DNA of 64,000 nt from Desulfuromonadaceae bacterium (GCA_019429445.1 JAHYIW010000006.1:49381-113380); one strand, 5' to 3'; counted from the stretch's first letter, positions 19,873 through 29,241 are shown. Numbers and translations are program-made. The notes: generated from the sequence alone by a model not told the origin.

Positions 19873-22800
19873 TTGCATCCCGTTGAACTCGCCACGCGGA
19901 TTACCACTGGCGACCGCACTCTCCTGGCGGCACTGGCGACGGAGCTCGGCTTCGCTGAAAGTCGCAAGACTGCCGCCAATATTGAGGAGCTGCGGGGGCA
20001 CTTTCCCGCCGAGCTGCTGGCAAAAGTAGTCCTTGATGCCGGTCACGCGGCTGACCCCGATTGTGCGCTGAACGGTCTGGAGCGCCTGACGACAACGCTG
20101 AATCCGGATTATCTGATTCAATCTTTGGCAAGTGACACCATCCGCCAACGGTTACTGATGGCGCTCGGCGCCTCGCAGTTTTTGACCAACATCCTCTGTC
20201 GCAAGCCGCGTTACTTCGAAAATATTTTTGTCGGGGGCGCGACCGATATTCCCCGCGAGTACCCGGAAATGATCCGCCTGCTGCGTGAACGAATCGCCGC
20301 CGATGCCAACTTTGCAACGTTACAAAGCGGCTTGCGCTCGTTCAAGCGGGAAGAGATGCTGCGCATCGCGACGCGTGATCTTTGCGGCTTGGCCGATCTT
20401 CAGCAGACGACCGCCGAGCTTGCCGATCTGGCGGCAGCGACCCTGCAACGCGCCTGTGAAGTTTGCGCTACCTTGTTGCGCGCCGAGTACGGGGCGCCCC
20501 TCCTCGATAGTGCTGAGAGCGAAGTTTCGGACCGCGGCGAAACCGCGCAAGGTGAAGCGGAATTCTGCATCCTCGGCATGGGCAAGCTTGGCGGTCGCGA
20601 GCTCAACTTTTCTTCCGATATCGACCTGATCTATCTCTACAGCAGTGATCGGGGGCGGACCGGCGGGATTACCGATCCGAGCGGACGGGTGAAAAACCAG
20701 ATCTCACTGCACCAGTATTTTGTCAAAATGGGTGGAATGATTACCAAAGCTATCGGCGAAGCGACCGATGACGGTTTTGTTTTTCGGGTTGATCTTGACT
20801 TGCGTCCCGGGGGGCAGCGCGGCGAGATGGCGAATTCGCTTGGCGCAACCGAAATCTACTATGAAAGCTGGGGACAGAGCTGGGAACGGGCCGCAATGCT
20901 CAAAGCCCGTCCGGTTGCCGGCGCTCTCCAGGTCGGCGAGGAACTGCTGGAGCGCCTGATCCCTTTCATTTATCGCCGCAGTCTCGATTACACCATGATC
21001 GAAGATATCAAGCGGATGAAACAAAAGATCGACAACAGCCTGGCGTACAAGAATCAGGAAGAAACGAATCTCAAACTCGGTCGCGGGGGGATTCGCGAAA
21101 TCGAATTTTTTATTCAGGCGTTGTTGCTTATCCATGCCGGGAAGAAGCCCGCGTTAAGGGAACGCAATTCTCTTCAGGCGCTGGCCTTGCTGCACGATGA
21201 AAAACTGATTACCAGCGAAGAATTCCAGACGCTCCATGCCGCCTACGTGTTTTTGCGCACAATCGAACACCGTATTCAGATCTATCAGGAGCGCCAGACG
21301 CATAATATGCCGACGAAAGAGGTGGAATTGCGTTGTTTGGCAAGGCGCAGCGGCTTTACCGATGTCAGTGCCTTTCTGGCTGAACTTGGCCGTCACCGTG
21401 ACAACGTCGCGGCGATCTACCATGACTTGTTCTATTCCGGTGAAGAGGAGCTTCGCGATGAAATTCGGCCGGAGATTCATCTGTTGTTCGATGCTTCGGC
21501 AGATGCCGATCTGATCAAGGACCTGCTTGCAGAAAAGGGGTTCACCAACGTCGACAGGGCCTACGACGCGTTGCTCGCATTGCGCACCTCTCCGGCGCGT
21601 TTGACCGAACGCGCCCAGCGTCTTTACGAACGGATTACTCCCTTGTTGATGCAAGCGGTGACCGATTCGCCGGAACCGGATATGGCGCTGGCCAATCTGG
21701 AAAAATTTCTTACTGTCAAGCGCGCTCGCGGGGGGTTCTACGCCCTGCTGGCAGAGAATCCGCCGATCATCAAACTGCTGGTTTCATTGTTCGGCACCAG
21801 TCAGTATCTGTCGCGTAATTTTATTCTTCACCCGGAAATTCTCGATACGCTGGTTTCCAGCGCTCATGCCAAAACCTTTCGCGAACGCGACGAATTGCGG
21901 ATCGAGCTCGTCAATCAACTGGCCGAGAGTGATGACTATGAAGATCGCCTCGATATTTTGCGGCGGTTTCGCAATCAGGAGTTTTTGCGTATCGCCTTGA
22001 ATGACATTCACGGCGATATGCAACAGGGGGCGTGTGCCATGCAGCTCACCTGGCTGGCCGACGTTTGTCTGGAACAAGCCGTCGAACTTGCCTGCGAAGA
22101 GTTGCTGCCGCGCTTCGGCCTGCCGTTCGGTCAGGGCGAAGACGCAGAACGCGCGGCAGAGTTCGCGATCATCGCCATGGGGAAACATGGCGGCATGGAA
22201 CTGAACTACCATTCCGATCTCGATCTTATTTTCATTTACGATATTGCTGGACGCACCCGCCCGGTTAGCGGGACGGAAACAGGCCGTTTTCGCGAGCTGT
22301 CGAATCAGGAATATTTCGCCAAGCTGGCCCAGCGGATTATCTCGATTCTCACCCTCGCCACCCGCGAGGGGTATGTCTACCAGATTGATACCCGCCTGCG
22401 CCCGTCCGGCAATCAGGGTCCGCTGGTGACCAGCCTTGCGGCTTTTACCCGTTACCACGAATCATCCGCCCAGCTCTGGGAACGGCAGGCATTGCTCAAG
22501 GCCCGGGTTATCGGTCCCGCCGCACTGACCCGGACGACGGAGGAACTCCTCACCCAAATCGTCTATCTGCGCCCCTTGCCAGCTGAAACCCGAAGTGAGA
22601 TTGTGCGCTTGCGCGAACGGATGGAGCAGGAAATTGCTCACGAAGGGGATACCATGTTCAATATCAAGACCGGACGGGGGGGGATGGTCGATGTTGAGTT
22701 TCTCACCCAATATCTGCAACTGCGCCATGGGGGGGGATTCCCTGACCTGCGGCAGGTCAGCACGCTGCCCGCCCTTACCGCGCTGCATCGCGAAGGGTTG

Positions 22801-23067
22801 ATCGCTGCTGACGATTTTAACGGGTTGTATGACGGGTATAAATTTTTACGTCGGCTCGAAAACAAGCTGCGGCTGGTTCATGATCAGTCAATCAACCAGC
22901 TCTCCAATGATCGCGACTATCTGACTAAACTGGCACAGCGTCTCGGTTATCCGGAGCACCCTTTGTCCCCCCATGAGGCACTGCTCAGGGACTATCGGGC
23001 ATGGACTGAACGCATCCGTAGCGCCTTCTTGCACTGCCTCGCTGAAGAGGTTGAAGTTCCGTCATAA
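19873..23067 (+). CDS. glnE: Bifunctional glutamine synthetase adenylyltransferase / deadenylase
   Basis: A 1,064-residue GlnE, which adds or removes AMP on glutamine synthetase in response to PII and glutamine. Both nucleotidyltransferase domains are intact: the N-terminal GMGKLGGRELNFSSDIDLIY (about residues 233-254) is the deadenylase and AMGKHGGMELNYHSDLDLIF (about 770) the adenylyltransferase, each with the DxD pair, with a regulatory helical region between and after them. TTG start at 19873, one base after the mtnA stop; an alternative start further in is possible but the frame is open from here. Confidence 0.97.
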   Translation: MHPVELATRITTGDRTLLAALATELGFAESRKTAANIEELRGHFPAELLAKVVLDAGHAADPDCALNGLERLTTTLNPDYLIQSLASDTIRQRLLMALGASQFLTNILCRKPRYFENIFVGGATDIPREYPEMIRLLRERIAADANFATLQSGLRSFKREEMLRIATRDLCGLADLQQTTAELADLAAATLQRACEVCATLLRAEYGAPLLDSAESEVSDRGETAQGEAEFCILGMGKLGGRELNFSSDIDLIYLYSSDRGRTGGITDPSGRVKNQISLHQYFVKMGGMITKAIGEATDDGFVFRVDLDLRPGGQRGEMANSLGATEIYYESWGQSWERAAMLKARPVAGALQVGEELLERLIPFIYRRSLDYTMIEDIKRMKQKIDNSLAYKNQEETNLKLGRGGIREIEFFIQALLLIHAGKKPALRERNSLQALALLHDEKLITSEEFQTLHAAYVFLRTIEHRIQIYQERQTHNMPTKEVELRCLARRSGFTDVSAFLAELGRHRDNVAAIYHDLFYSGEEELRDEIRPEIHLLFDASADADLIKDLLAEKGFTNVDRAYDALLALRTSPARLTERAQRLYERITPLLMQAVTDSPEPDMALANLEKFLTVKRARGGFYALLAENPPIIKLLVSLFGTSQYLSRNFILHPEILDTLVSSAHAKTFRERDELRIELVNQLAESDDYEDRLDILRRFRNQEFLRIALNDIHGDMQQGACAMQLTWLADVCLEQAVELACEELLPRFGLPFGQGEDAERAAEFAIIAMGKHGGMELNYHSDLDLIFIYDIAGRTRPVSGTETGRFRELSNQEYFAKLAQRIISILTLATREGYVYQIDTRLRPSGNQGPLVTSLAAFTRYHESSAQLWERQALLKARVIGPAALTRTTEELLTQIVYLRPLPAETRSEIVRLRERMEQEIAHEGDTMFNIKTGRGGMVDVEFLTQYLQLRHGGGFPDLRQVSTLPALTALHREGLIAADDFNGLYDGYKFLRRLENKLRLVHDQSINQLSNDRDYLTKLAQRLGYPEHPLSPHEALLRDYRAWTERIRSAFLHCLAEEVEVPS

Positions 23068-23147
23068 CTCTTTGATATGCGGAGAAACATCAGAGTTAGA
23101 CTTTACAAACGGACAAGACATGGTTTCATTTAAAAAAATCAACCAGA

Positions 23148-24080
23148 GTGAATGACGAAATGAATGGTGCAATTATGATTATTGATGATTCCGCGGTGGC
23201 GCGGGGTCTTGCCAGTGAATGTCTGCTCAATGCCGGAATCACCAATCGGATCCTGCTGGTTGCAGATGCAGATTCGGGGTTGGGGTTGCTGCGCAACGAG
23301 AAGGTTGACTTGATCCTCTGTGATTTGAAAATGCCGGGGATCAATGGCCTGGAGATGCTGCAAAGATTACAAACGGATCCTGCTTTATGTGACATTCCGG
23401 TGATCATGTTGACCGGCGACGAATCACGTGAGGACAAAATTCGCGGGCTGGAAAAAGGTGCCAGCGATTATGTCACCAAGCCGTTCGATGCGGCCGAGCT
23501 GTCAGCGCGGGTAAAGGTTCAGTTGAAAATAAAATCGTTGCAGGACAGTTTGCGTGCCAGCAACGAACGCTTGCAGGCCCTGGCCAATACGGATGAGCTG
23601 ACCGGGTTAAGTAACCGCCGCAACCTGTTTGATTTTTTACCTCGTGAGTTTCAACGCAGCTCGCGAACCGGTGACCATCTGTCACTGGCGATGATTGATC
23701 TGGATCATTTCAAAAAAGTAAATGACACTTACGGTCATCAGCAGGGGGATTTTGTGCTGCAACGGATTGCCGCGTTGCTGCTCCGAAACTCACGCCCTTA
23801 TGATTTGGCGGCGCGTTTCGGCGGCGAGGAGTTTGCGCTGGTTTTACCTGAAACCAGTCTCGCCAGCGCGGCAAAAATTTCCGACCGCTTGCGCGAAGAA
23901 GTGTGTAGTATGATCTATGCCGCTCCCCTGGAAAATTTGCAGCAGACCATCAGTATCGGCGTTGCCGCCATCCCTCATCCCCGCATTGGCGACATTGACA
24001 GTTTGATTCGCGAAGCGGATGATGCCCTCTATCGGGCCAAACGCAATGGGCGCAACCGGGTCGAATCGATGGTTGATTGA
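23148..24080 (+). CDS. Response regulator with GGDEF domain (diguanylate cyclase)
   Basis: 310 residues: a receiver domain (Asp13/Asp14, phospho-acceptor Asp59 in LILCDLKMPG, Thr89, Lys111) joined by a coiled helix (residues 125-145) to a GGDEF domain (TDELTGLSNRR; GGEEF at 225-229). The allosteric I-site RPYD at 216-219 lies five residues before GGEEF, so c-di-GMP product inhibition is expected. This is the PleD/WspR-like single-receiver layout. No partner kinase is adjacent. The start is GTG 23148 or ATG 23160; the latter sits closer to the receiver domain. Confidence 0.93.
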   Translation: MNDEMNGAIMIIDDSAVARGLASECLLNAGITNRILLVADADSGLGLLRNEKVDLILCDLKMPGINGLEMLQRLQTDPALCDIPVIMLTGDESREDKIRGLEKGASDYVTKPFDAAELSARVKVQLKIKSLQDSLRASNERLQALANTDELTGLSNRRNLFDFLPREFQRSSRTGDHLSLAMIDLDHFKKVNDTYGHQQGDFVLQRIAALLLRNSRPYDLAARFGGEEFALVLPETSLASAAKISDRLREEVCSMIYAAPLENLQQTISIGVAAIPHPRIGDIDSLIREADDALYRAKRNGRNRVESMVD

Positions 24081-24096
24081 GAAGCTGACAAGACAG

Positions 24097-24124
24097 TTGA
24101 CATGTGTGTGGAACTCGCTAGAAT
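24097..24124 (+). promoter_or_regulatory. Sigma-70-type promoter for rubrerythrin
   Basis: TTGACA, 16-bp spacer, TAGAAT; expected start near 24131, leaving a leader of about 37 bases with CGGAGAG before the ATG. Confidence 0.75.
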
Positions 24125-24167
24125 GGGTAAGCTTTTTAATTTATGATGCACGTATCGGAGAGTTGTG

Positions 24168-24677
24168 ATGGCTGACTTGAAAGAAACCAGGACTGAAGCA
24201 AATCTGCTTGAGGCGTTTGCCGGAGAATCGCAGGCCAATCGTCGTTATCTGGCGTTTGCCAGCAAAGCAGAGCAGGAAGGTCATAGGCAAGTTGCGAAGT
24301 TATTCCGTGCCGCGGCGGCGGCGGAAACGATCCATGCTCTCGCTCACCTGCGCGTGGTCGGTGGGGTGGGTGAGACTGCCGACAACCTGCGCGAAGCGAT
24401 TGCGGGCGAGACCCATGAGTTTACAGCGATGTACCCGGAAATGATTGCCGTTGCCGTAGAAGAAAATATCGCCATGGCGAAGCGCAGTTTCGAATTGGCC
24501 AACACGGTGGAAAAAATCCACGCGGAGCTTTATCAGCAGGCGCTGGCGAAGCTCGGCAACAACCCGGAAGTCGATTACTACGTCTGCAAGGTTTGCGGGA
24601 ACACGCTGGAAGGGGCCCCCGGGGGCGCCTGCGAGATATGTGGTGCCGGAGTCAACGCTTTCCAGCTGATCGAATAA
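24168..24677 (+). CDS. Rubrerythrin
   Basis: A 169-residue non-haem iron peroxidase that reduces hydrogen peroxide in anaerobes. The ferritin-like diiron domain shows two E..H/E-rich helices (AFAGESQANRRY, AAAAETIHALAHL, GETHEFTAMYPEM, VEKIHAELY), and the C-terminal rubredoxin-like domain has CKVCGNTLEG...CEICGAG. The ATG 24168 has CGGAGAG upstream; an in-frame GTG three bases earlier is less likely. Own promoter and terminator, so it is probably monocistronic. Likely used against oxygen or peroxide stress. Confidence 0.96.
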   Translation: MADLKETRTEANLLEAFAGESQANRRYLAFASKAEQEGHRQVAKLFRAAAAAETIHALAHLRVVGGVGETADNLREAIAGETHEFTAMYPEMIAVAVEENIAMAKRSFELANTVEKIHAELYQQALAKLGNNPEVDYYVCKVCGNTLEGAPGGACEICGAGVNAFQLIE

Positions 24678-24703
24678 CTCATCCTCCCCCAGGGTAAACA
24701 CGC

Positions 24704-24732
24704 AAGCCGGGCTCTGGGGCCCGGCTTTTTTA
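24704..24732 (+). terminator. Rho-independent terminator after rubrerythrin
   Basis: AAGCCGGGC / GCCCGGCTT stem followed by a T-run. Confidence 0.93.
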
Positions 24733-24761
24733 TTGTGCTCGTCACAGCGCATGAGGTTGTT

Positions 24762-25091
24762 ATGGAAAAATGTCCAGTTTGCAAGGAAGAACAAAAAGGA
24801 AAATATTGGTGCAAGAGCTGCAAAACGGTCTTTGTCTGTCCGCAGCAATCGTGTGGGGCCACGATTGGCAAGCGTGACACGGAGAGTTGTCCCCGTTGCG
24901 GACTGCTGTTCGCCGATTATCTGGCCGATCGCAAAATGTATCGCCTCTGTCCGAAATGCAAAAAAAAACAGGGTCTCTCCGACCCTCAGTGCCACCATTG
25001 TAACTATCGCTTTAATTGTCCGACGTGTGGACATAAGGTGTCCTCCACCAGCATGCTCACCTGTCCACGCTGTGCAACCAGCCTGAGGTAA
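24762..25091 (+). CDS. Multi-zinc-ribbon protein
   Basis: A 109-residue protein made almost wholly of CxxC knuckles: CPVC, CKSC, CPQQSC, CPRC, CPKC, CHHC, CPTC and CPRC, enough for about four zinc ribbons. Such stacked ribbons usually bind nucleic acid or proteins. No catalytic domain is present and no specific family is recognised. The ATG 24762 has GAGG upstream; a longer frame would overlap the rubrerythrin terminator. It follows rubrerythrin in the same direction but beyond a terminator. Confidence 0.75.
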   Translation: MEKCPVCKEEQKGKYWCKSCKTVFVCPQQSCGATIGKRDTESCPRCGLLFADYLADRKMYRLCPKCKKKQGLSDPQCHHCNYRFNCPTCGHKVSSTSMLTCPRCATSLR

Positions 25092-25117
25092 AAAAGGGGG
25101 CCGCAGTTGCGGCCCCC
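25090..25117 (-). terminator. Terminator of the hydrogenase operon
   Basis: GGGGGCCGCA / TGCGGCCCCC stem; the T-run is on the minus strand side, just past the protease gene stop. Confidence 0.9.
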
Positions 25118-25139
25118 GGATGTTGCACGTGTTTTTCAG

Positions 25140-25619
25140 TCAAGCCGCCAGTTCCGGTGGCGCCCCCCATCTGGTCAACTCATCGATCACCGCAGCAATC
25201 ACCTGCGGTAGCGCCCTCGACACTTCAGGGGTAAGGGCCATCTCCATCTCGATCGAACCCGGCTGTACGCCCCAGACCACCAGCTCGCGTGGCAAGTAGC
25301 CCTGCAATTCTGCTACCGTCAGCAGATCCTGCACCCCCATCTGGTGGATCGACAGTTTGCTGGCAAAAACACGGGGCACTTCGTCCCCGGTAACGCGGAG
25401 GATCGTTCCCGGATGGGCACCGATTTCCAGTGCGTCGATGATCAGCAAGCGATCGATTCCTTCGAGCATCGGGAGCAGATCGAGACCGAGAGTTCCGCCA
25501 TCAATCACTTTAACCTGCGGCGGGAAGCGATAATCGCTCTGCAATACCTGGACAATTTTTACTCCGAGCGCATCGTCGTTCATCAGCATGTTGCCAAGAC
25601 CCAGAACGAGAATGCTCAT
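25140..25619 (-). CDS. hyaP: Hydrogenase maturation protease
   Basis: A 159-residue HyaD/HybD/HoxM-type endopeptidase that clips the C-terminal tail of the large subunit after nickel insertion. MSILVLGLGNMLMNDDALGV holds the family GNxLxxDDGxG-like motif with nickel-sensing Asp, and IDGGTLGLDLLPML and LLIIDALEIGAHPGTI carry the second acidic ligand region. It is last in the hydrogenase operon; its ATG overlaps the stop of the cytochrome b gene by 4 bp. The name follows the Geobacter hyaSLBP order. Confidence 0.92.
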   Translation of the reverse strand: MSILVLGLGNMLMNDDALGVKIVQVLQSDYRFPPQVKVIDGGTLGLDLLPMLEGIDRLLIIDALEIGAHPGTILRVTGDEVPRVFASKLSIHQMGVQDLLTVAELQGYLPRELVVWGVQPGSIEMEMALTPEVSRALPQVIAAVIDELTRWGAPPELAA

Positions 25620-26272
25620 TCAACCTCCTCATCAGGATCAACAAATTTGTAGCCACCGAAAATACTGCTCAGACAGCCGTTCTTTTCCTTTACGTCCATC
25701 AGCGCAGCGCTGTAAACGTGATGAATACCGAAGCCAATCAGCAACCACATGATGATGTGGTGCGTCAGCCGCAGCTGTTGATTGCCAACCGCCAGTAATG
25801 GCTGGCTCAGATTAAACCAGAAACTGCCCGGCTCGAATTGTCCATAGATGGCAAAGCCGGTGATGCACTGCACCAGAAAGAGCGCGAAGACGCCCGCGTA
25901 GGCCATGACCGCCAACGCGTTGTGCCCCACTTCGTAGGGCGGAGTTTTGCGCAAAAAGGTGTACCACGCGAAGGTGCCGACAATCCGCTTCCGCCCTTTT
26001 GCGGTCACCCAGGGAAAATACTCTCTCCAGCTTGCGTACCGGTTGCCGCAAAACATCCACACCATGCGCGCCAAAAAGGAAGCCAAAAACAGATAGGCAA
26101 AAACGTAGTGGATGAAACGCATCCAGCCCATCACATACGGTGTGGTGGATGACACACTGATAAATGGATTACCGATATACAGTCCGGTGACCGAGAGAAC
26201 CACGAGGGCAACCACATTGACCCAATGTGTGATGCGAACCGGCCATTCCCAGACATAACGAAGTTCCAGCAT
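25616..26272 (-). CDS. hyaB: Ni/Fe-hydrogenase b-type cytochrome subunit
   Basis: A 218-residue membrane cytochrome b that anchors the periplasmic hydrogenase and passes electrons from H2 to the quinone pool. Four or five hydrophobic spans are visible, with candidate haem-ligand His in WPVRITHWVNVVAL, RFIHYVFAYLF and LRLTHHIIMWLLIGFGIHHVY. The ribosome site CAAGGAGG precedes the ATG. It lies 18 bp after the large subunit. Confidence 0.94.
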   Translation of the reverse strand: MLELRYVWEWPVRITHWVNVVALVVLSVTGLYIGNPFISVSSTTPYVMGWMRFIHYVFAYLFLASFLARMVWMFCGNRYASWREYFPWVTAKGRKRIVGTFAWYTFLRKTPPYEVGHNALAVMAYAGVFALFLVQCITGFAIYGQFEPGSFWFNLSQPLLAVGNQQLRLTHHIIMWLLIGFGIHHVYSAALMDVKEKNGCLSSIFGGYKFVDPDEEVE

Positions 26273-26290
26273 AAGCTTCGCCTCCTTGCG

Positions 26291-27991
26291 TTAGAGGGCC
26301 TTGACCTTAATGATTTCCTTGCCGGTGATATCCAGCACATGAACCGCACACGCCAGGCAGGGGTCAAATGAGTGGATTGTCCGCAAGATTTCCAGAGGAT
26401 TCTCCGGGTCAGCGATCGGCGTGCCAATCAGTGCCTGCTCGTACGGACCCCGTTGTCCTTTCTCGTCACGCGGACCGGCATTCCAGGTTGAAGGAACCAC
26501 CGCCTGGAAGTTTTCGATCTTCTGGTTTTTGATCCGGATCCAGTGACCAAGCGCACCACGCGGTGCTTCGTGCCAGCCAAACCCCTGGGCTTCTTTCGGC
26601 CAGGAAGCAGGATCCCACATCTCGCCGTTATGCATGTCAAGAATGCCACGACCCATATTGTCGGCCAGTTGCAGCAGCCATTCTTCATTTTTTTGCGCCA
26701 GCACCAGCGCGTCAACCCCGCGCGCGGCGGTACGGCCGAGGGTTGAGAAGAGCGCGGACGCCGGAGCACCGAGGGTTTTGAGGACGAAAGTGACGGCTCC
26801 CTGAACTTCCGGAACGCCGTGCGCATAGGCCACCAGGACGCGTGCCAGCGGGCCGACCTCCATCGGTCGTCCGTCGTAACGGGGCGATTTGACCCAGGAG
26901 TATTTCTGGTCGGTATCGAGCCATGTGTAGGGCGGTTTCGGCCCGGTGTAATTGGCGTTGGTTTCGCCGTCGTAGGGGTGGAGCGCTTTGTCATCCCCCC
27001 CCTGGTAGCTGTACCAGGAATTAGTGACCGACTCGGTAATCTTTTTCTCGTCCATCGGATAGACGTTGGCCAGATCCTTGTCGGTGATGACTCCGCGCGG
27101 GAAGAAGTTCTGCCCGCTGGCATCGGGGAAATCCCCGTAGGAGAGATAGTTGCCGACGCCGCCGCCGATTGCCGCCCAGTCGAGGTAAAACGGTGCTACG
27201 GCAAGCAGGTCAGGGATGTAGACCTGCTCCACAAAAGAGCGGGCCTTTTTGAACAGTTTCATCATCCAGGCGATCTTGTCGGCGTTGATGGCATTCTGGC
27301 TGTTGGGGTCAACCGGGATCGACATGCCGCCGACCAGGAACGTCTGTGGATGCGGGTTTTTCGAACCGAGGATAGCGTGGATTTTAATCACATCTTTCTG
27401 CCATTCGAGGGCTTCGAGATAGTGGGCGACCGCCATCAGGTTTGCTTCGGGAGGCAGCTTGTAGGCGCTGTGTCCCCAGTAGGCGTTCTGGAACGGGCCA
27501 AGACGACCGGTGCCGGCAAACGCCTTGACCCGCTCCTGGATCCCCTTGAAATATGCGGCACTCGATTTTGGCCAGTCCGAGATTGATTGTGCCAGCTTCG
27601 AGGTTGCAACCGGATCAGCACTCAGCGCGCTGACAATATCGACCCAGTCGAGGGCGTGCAGGTGATAGAAATGGATAACGTGATCATGCACGTTCTGGAT
27701 CCCCATGATCAGGTTGCGGATCAATCGGGCATTGTCGGGGATCTGGATCTTCAGAGCATCTTCGACGGCACGAATACTGGCCATCGAATGCACGGTCGTG
27801 CAAACCCCGCAAAAGCGCTGGGTGAAGTGATGAGCATCGCGCGGATCACGCCCTTTAAGAATAGTTTCCACGCCCCGAAAAGCAGTGGAAGAACTCCAGG
27901 CGTCAACAATCTTGCCCCCATCAATCTGCGCTTCGATACGCAAATGACCTTCAATACGGGTGATCGGATCAACGGCTATTCGTTTGGCCAT
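26291..27991 (-). CDS. hyaL: [NiFe] uptake hydrogenase large subunit
   Basis: A 566-residue catalytic subunit carrying the NiFe(CN)2CO centre. The N-terminal CxxC is Cys61/Cys64 in QRFCGVCTTVHS and the C-terminal one Cys545/Cys548 in DPCLACAVH. After His551 there is a 15-residue tail (VLDITGKEIIKVKAL), which the neighbouring protease should remove. Other family segments include TRIEGHLRIE near the N-terminus. Starts with GGAGG upstream, 3 bp after the small-subunit stop. Oxidises H2 in the periplasm; exported as a complex with the Tat-signal-bearing small subunit. Confidence 0.97.
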   Translation of the reverse strand: MAKRIAVDPITRIEGHLRIEAQIDGGKIVDAWSSSTAFRGVETILKGRDPRDAHHFTQRFCGVCTTVHSMASIRAVEDALKIQIPDNARLIRNLIMGIQNVHDHVIHFYHLHALDWVDIVSALSADPVATSKLAQSISDWPKSSAAYFKGIQERVKAFAGTGRLGPFQNAYWGHSAYKLPPEANLMAVAHYLEALEWQKDVIKIHAILGSKNPHPQTFLVGGMSIPVDPNSQNAINADKIAWMMKLFKKARSFVEQVYIPDLLAVAPFYLDWAAIGGGVGNYLSYGDFPDASGQNFFPRGVITDKDLANVYPMDEKKITESVTNSWYSYQGGDDKALHPYDGETNANYTGPKPPYTWLDTDQKYSWVKSPRYDGRPMEVGPLARVLVAYAHGVPEVQGAVTFVLKTLGAPASALFSTLGRTAARGVDALVLAQKNEEWLLQLADNMGRGILDMHNGEMWDPASWPKEAQGFGWHEAPRGALGHWIRIKNQKIENFQAVVPSTWNAGPRDEKGQRGPYEQALIGTPIADPENPLEILRTIHSFDPCLACAVHVLDITGKEIIKVKAL

Positions 27992-27994
27992 CGT

Positions 27995-29092
27995 TTAGCC
28001 CTCCTTCGAATCGTGTTCGTTTTTGCGCAGGGCGCTGGCGACGCCGTGGGCGCCAAATGCAACAGCGGTTGCCGCCGCAAGTCCAAGGCCGATCTGGTCG
28101 GCGGTCGTTTCAATGCCGAAGCCGGGCACTTGCGGCAAACGGCGGTAGAAAGGACTCATCGTGTCCCAGAAACCCGGCTCGGAGCAACCGATGCAACCAT
28201 GACCGGCCATGACCGGCCAGCTGACGCCCTCGTTGTAGCGGCAGGTCGGACAATTATGAAAGGTTTCCGGACCTTTGCACCCCAACTTGTACAGACACCA
28301 GCCCTGACGATGGCCGGGATCACCGAACGCTTCAGCATACTGACCGGCATCGAAATGTGAGCGCCGTTCACAGTTGTCATGAATGCGCTTGCCGTGAGCG
28401 AAGAGCGGGCGACCGAGTTTGTCGGTTGCGGGCAGTTTGCCGAAGGTCAGAAAATGGACGACGGTCGCCGTCAGATTGGTCGCGTTGACCGGACAACCGG
28501 GCAGGTTGATCACCGTGGCACCAGGCACTGCCTCCTGCACTGACATGGCCCCGGTCGGATTTGGCGCGGCGGCGGGCAAACCGCCGAACGCGGCACAATT
28601 GCCGACCGCGATTGTTGCGGCGGCGTTGCCGCAGACTTCCTTGACAATGGCGAGAGCACTCTTGCCGCCGACGCAGCAATAGGCGCCGTCACGCGGGATC
28701 GAACCCTCGACGATGGCAATATATTTGCCCTGGTATCTCTTGATGGCGTCGTCCTTCGATTTTTCAGCCTGATGACCGGCGGCCGCCATAATCGTCTCGG
28801 CATACTCAATCGACAATGTGTCGAGAATAATCTCGGCTGCCGTCGGCTGATTGGCGCGTAAAAACGCCTCGGTATCCCCGGTACAACTTTGCAGCTCAAC
28901 CCAGATGACCGGAACCCGATTGTCTTCAATGGCCTGAGCGACACGGGGAACCAGGGTGATCGGCAAGGCCAGAGCGGCGGTCGTCGCGGTACAGAACTTG
29001 ATAAAGTCCCGTCGTTTGATGCCTCGGGCTTCCCACTTCAGCAAAGTCTCTTCGGGAATCGAGACCGCGGCGGGGGTTTGCTCCTCTTTCAT
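27995..29092 (-). CDS. hyaS: [NiFe] uptake hydrogenase small subunit, Tat-exported
   Basis: A 365-residue iron-sulfur subunit. A twin-arginine signal (KRRDFIKF, residues 26-33, with a hydrophobic stretch to about 50) exports the complex, and a C-terminal hydrophobic segment (IGLGLAAATAVAFGAHGVA) anchors it next to the cytochrome b. Cluster-ligand regions are seen: GNCAAFGG, NLPGCPV, IHDNC, CLYKLGCKGPETFHNCPTC and GHGCIGCSEPGFWD. Oddly, the proximal-cluster motif normally CxxC reads C70-T-G-D73, so one ligand Cys is replaced by Asp. First gene of the operon, with GAAGGAGG before its ATG. Confidence 0.96.
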   Translation of the reverse strand: MKEEQTPAAVSIPEETLLKWEARGIKRRDFIKFCTATTAALALPITLVPRVAQAIEDNRVPVIWVELQSCTGDTEAFLRANQPTAAEIILDTLSIEYAETIMAAAGHQAEKSKDDAIKRYQGKYIAIVEGSIPRDGAYCCVGGKSALAIVKEVCGNAAATIAVGNCAAFGGLPAAAPNPTGAMSVQEAVPGATVINLPGCPVNATNLTATVVHFLTFGKLPATDKLGRPLFAHGKRIHDNCERRSHFDAGQYAEAFGDPGHRQGWCLYKLGCKGPETFHNCPTCRYNEGVSWPVMAGHGCIGCSEPGFWDTMSPFYRRLPQVPGFGIETTADQIGLGLAAATAVAFGAHGVASALRKNEHDSKEG

Positions 29093-29148
29093 ATCACTAC
29101 CTCCTTCTTTGGTGAGCTGCTGAGCGGTGTTAAGCAGAACCGATGATC

Positions 29149-29178
29149 ATTATATCAAAAAAATAAATAAATTCTCAG
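29149..29178 (-). promoter_or_regulatory. Possible promoter of the hydrogenase operon
   Basis: On the minus strand a perfect -10 TATAAT (29149-29154), 18-bp AT-rich spacer and a partial -35 CTGAGA (29173-29178, 4 of 6). About 57 bp before the hyaS start. Confidence 0.5.
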
Positions 29179-29215
29179 GTCTTCGGTTGAAATAAGTAGA
29201 ACGATGTTATCTTGT

Positions 29216-29241
29216 TTGACATTATTTGAATATATTGTCAA
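29216..29241. promoter_or_regulatory. Inverted repeat upstream of the hydrogenase operon
   Basis: TTGACA / TGTCAA arms, 14-bp AT-rich spacer, about 40 bp upstream of the predicted -35. It could be an operator. The whole 29093-29490 gap (398 bp, AT-rich) holds no gene that I can support. Confidence 0.35.

Noticed and set aside
23066..23097. Hairpin after glnE as terminator
   Set aside because: The stem has a bulge and no T-run follows; not convincing.
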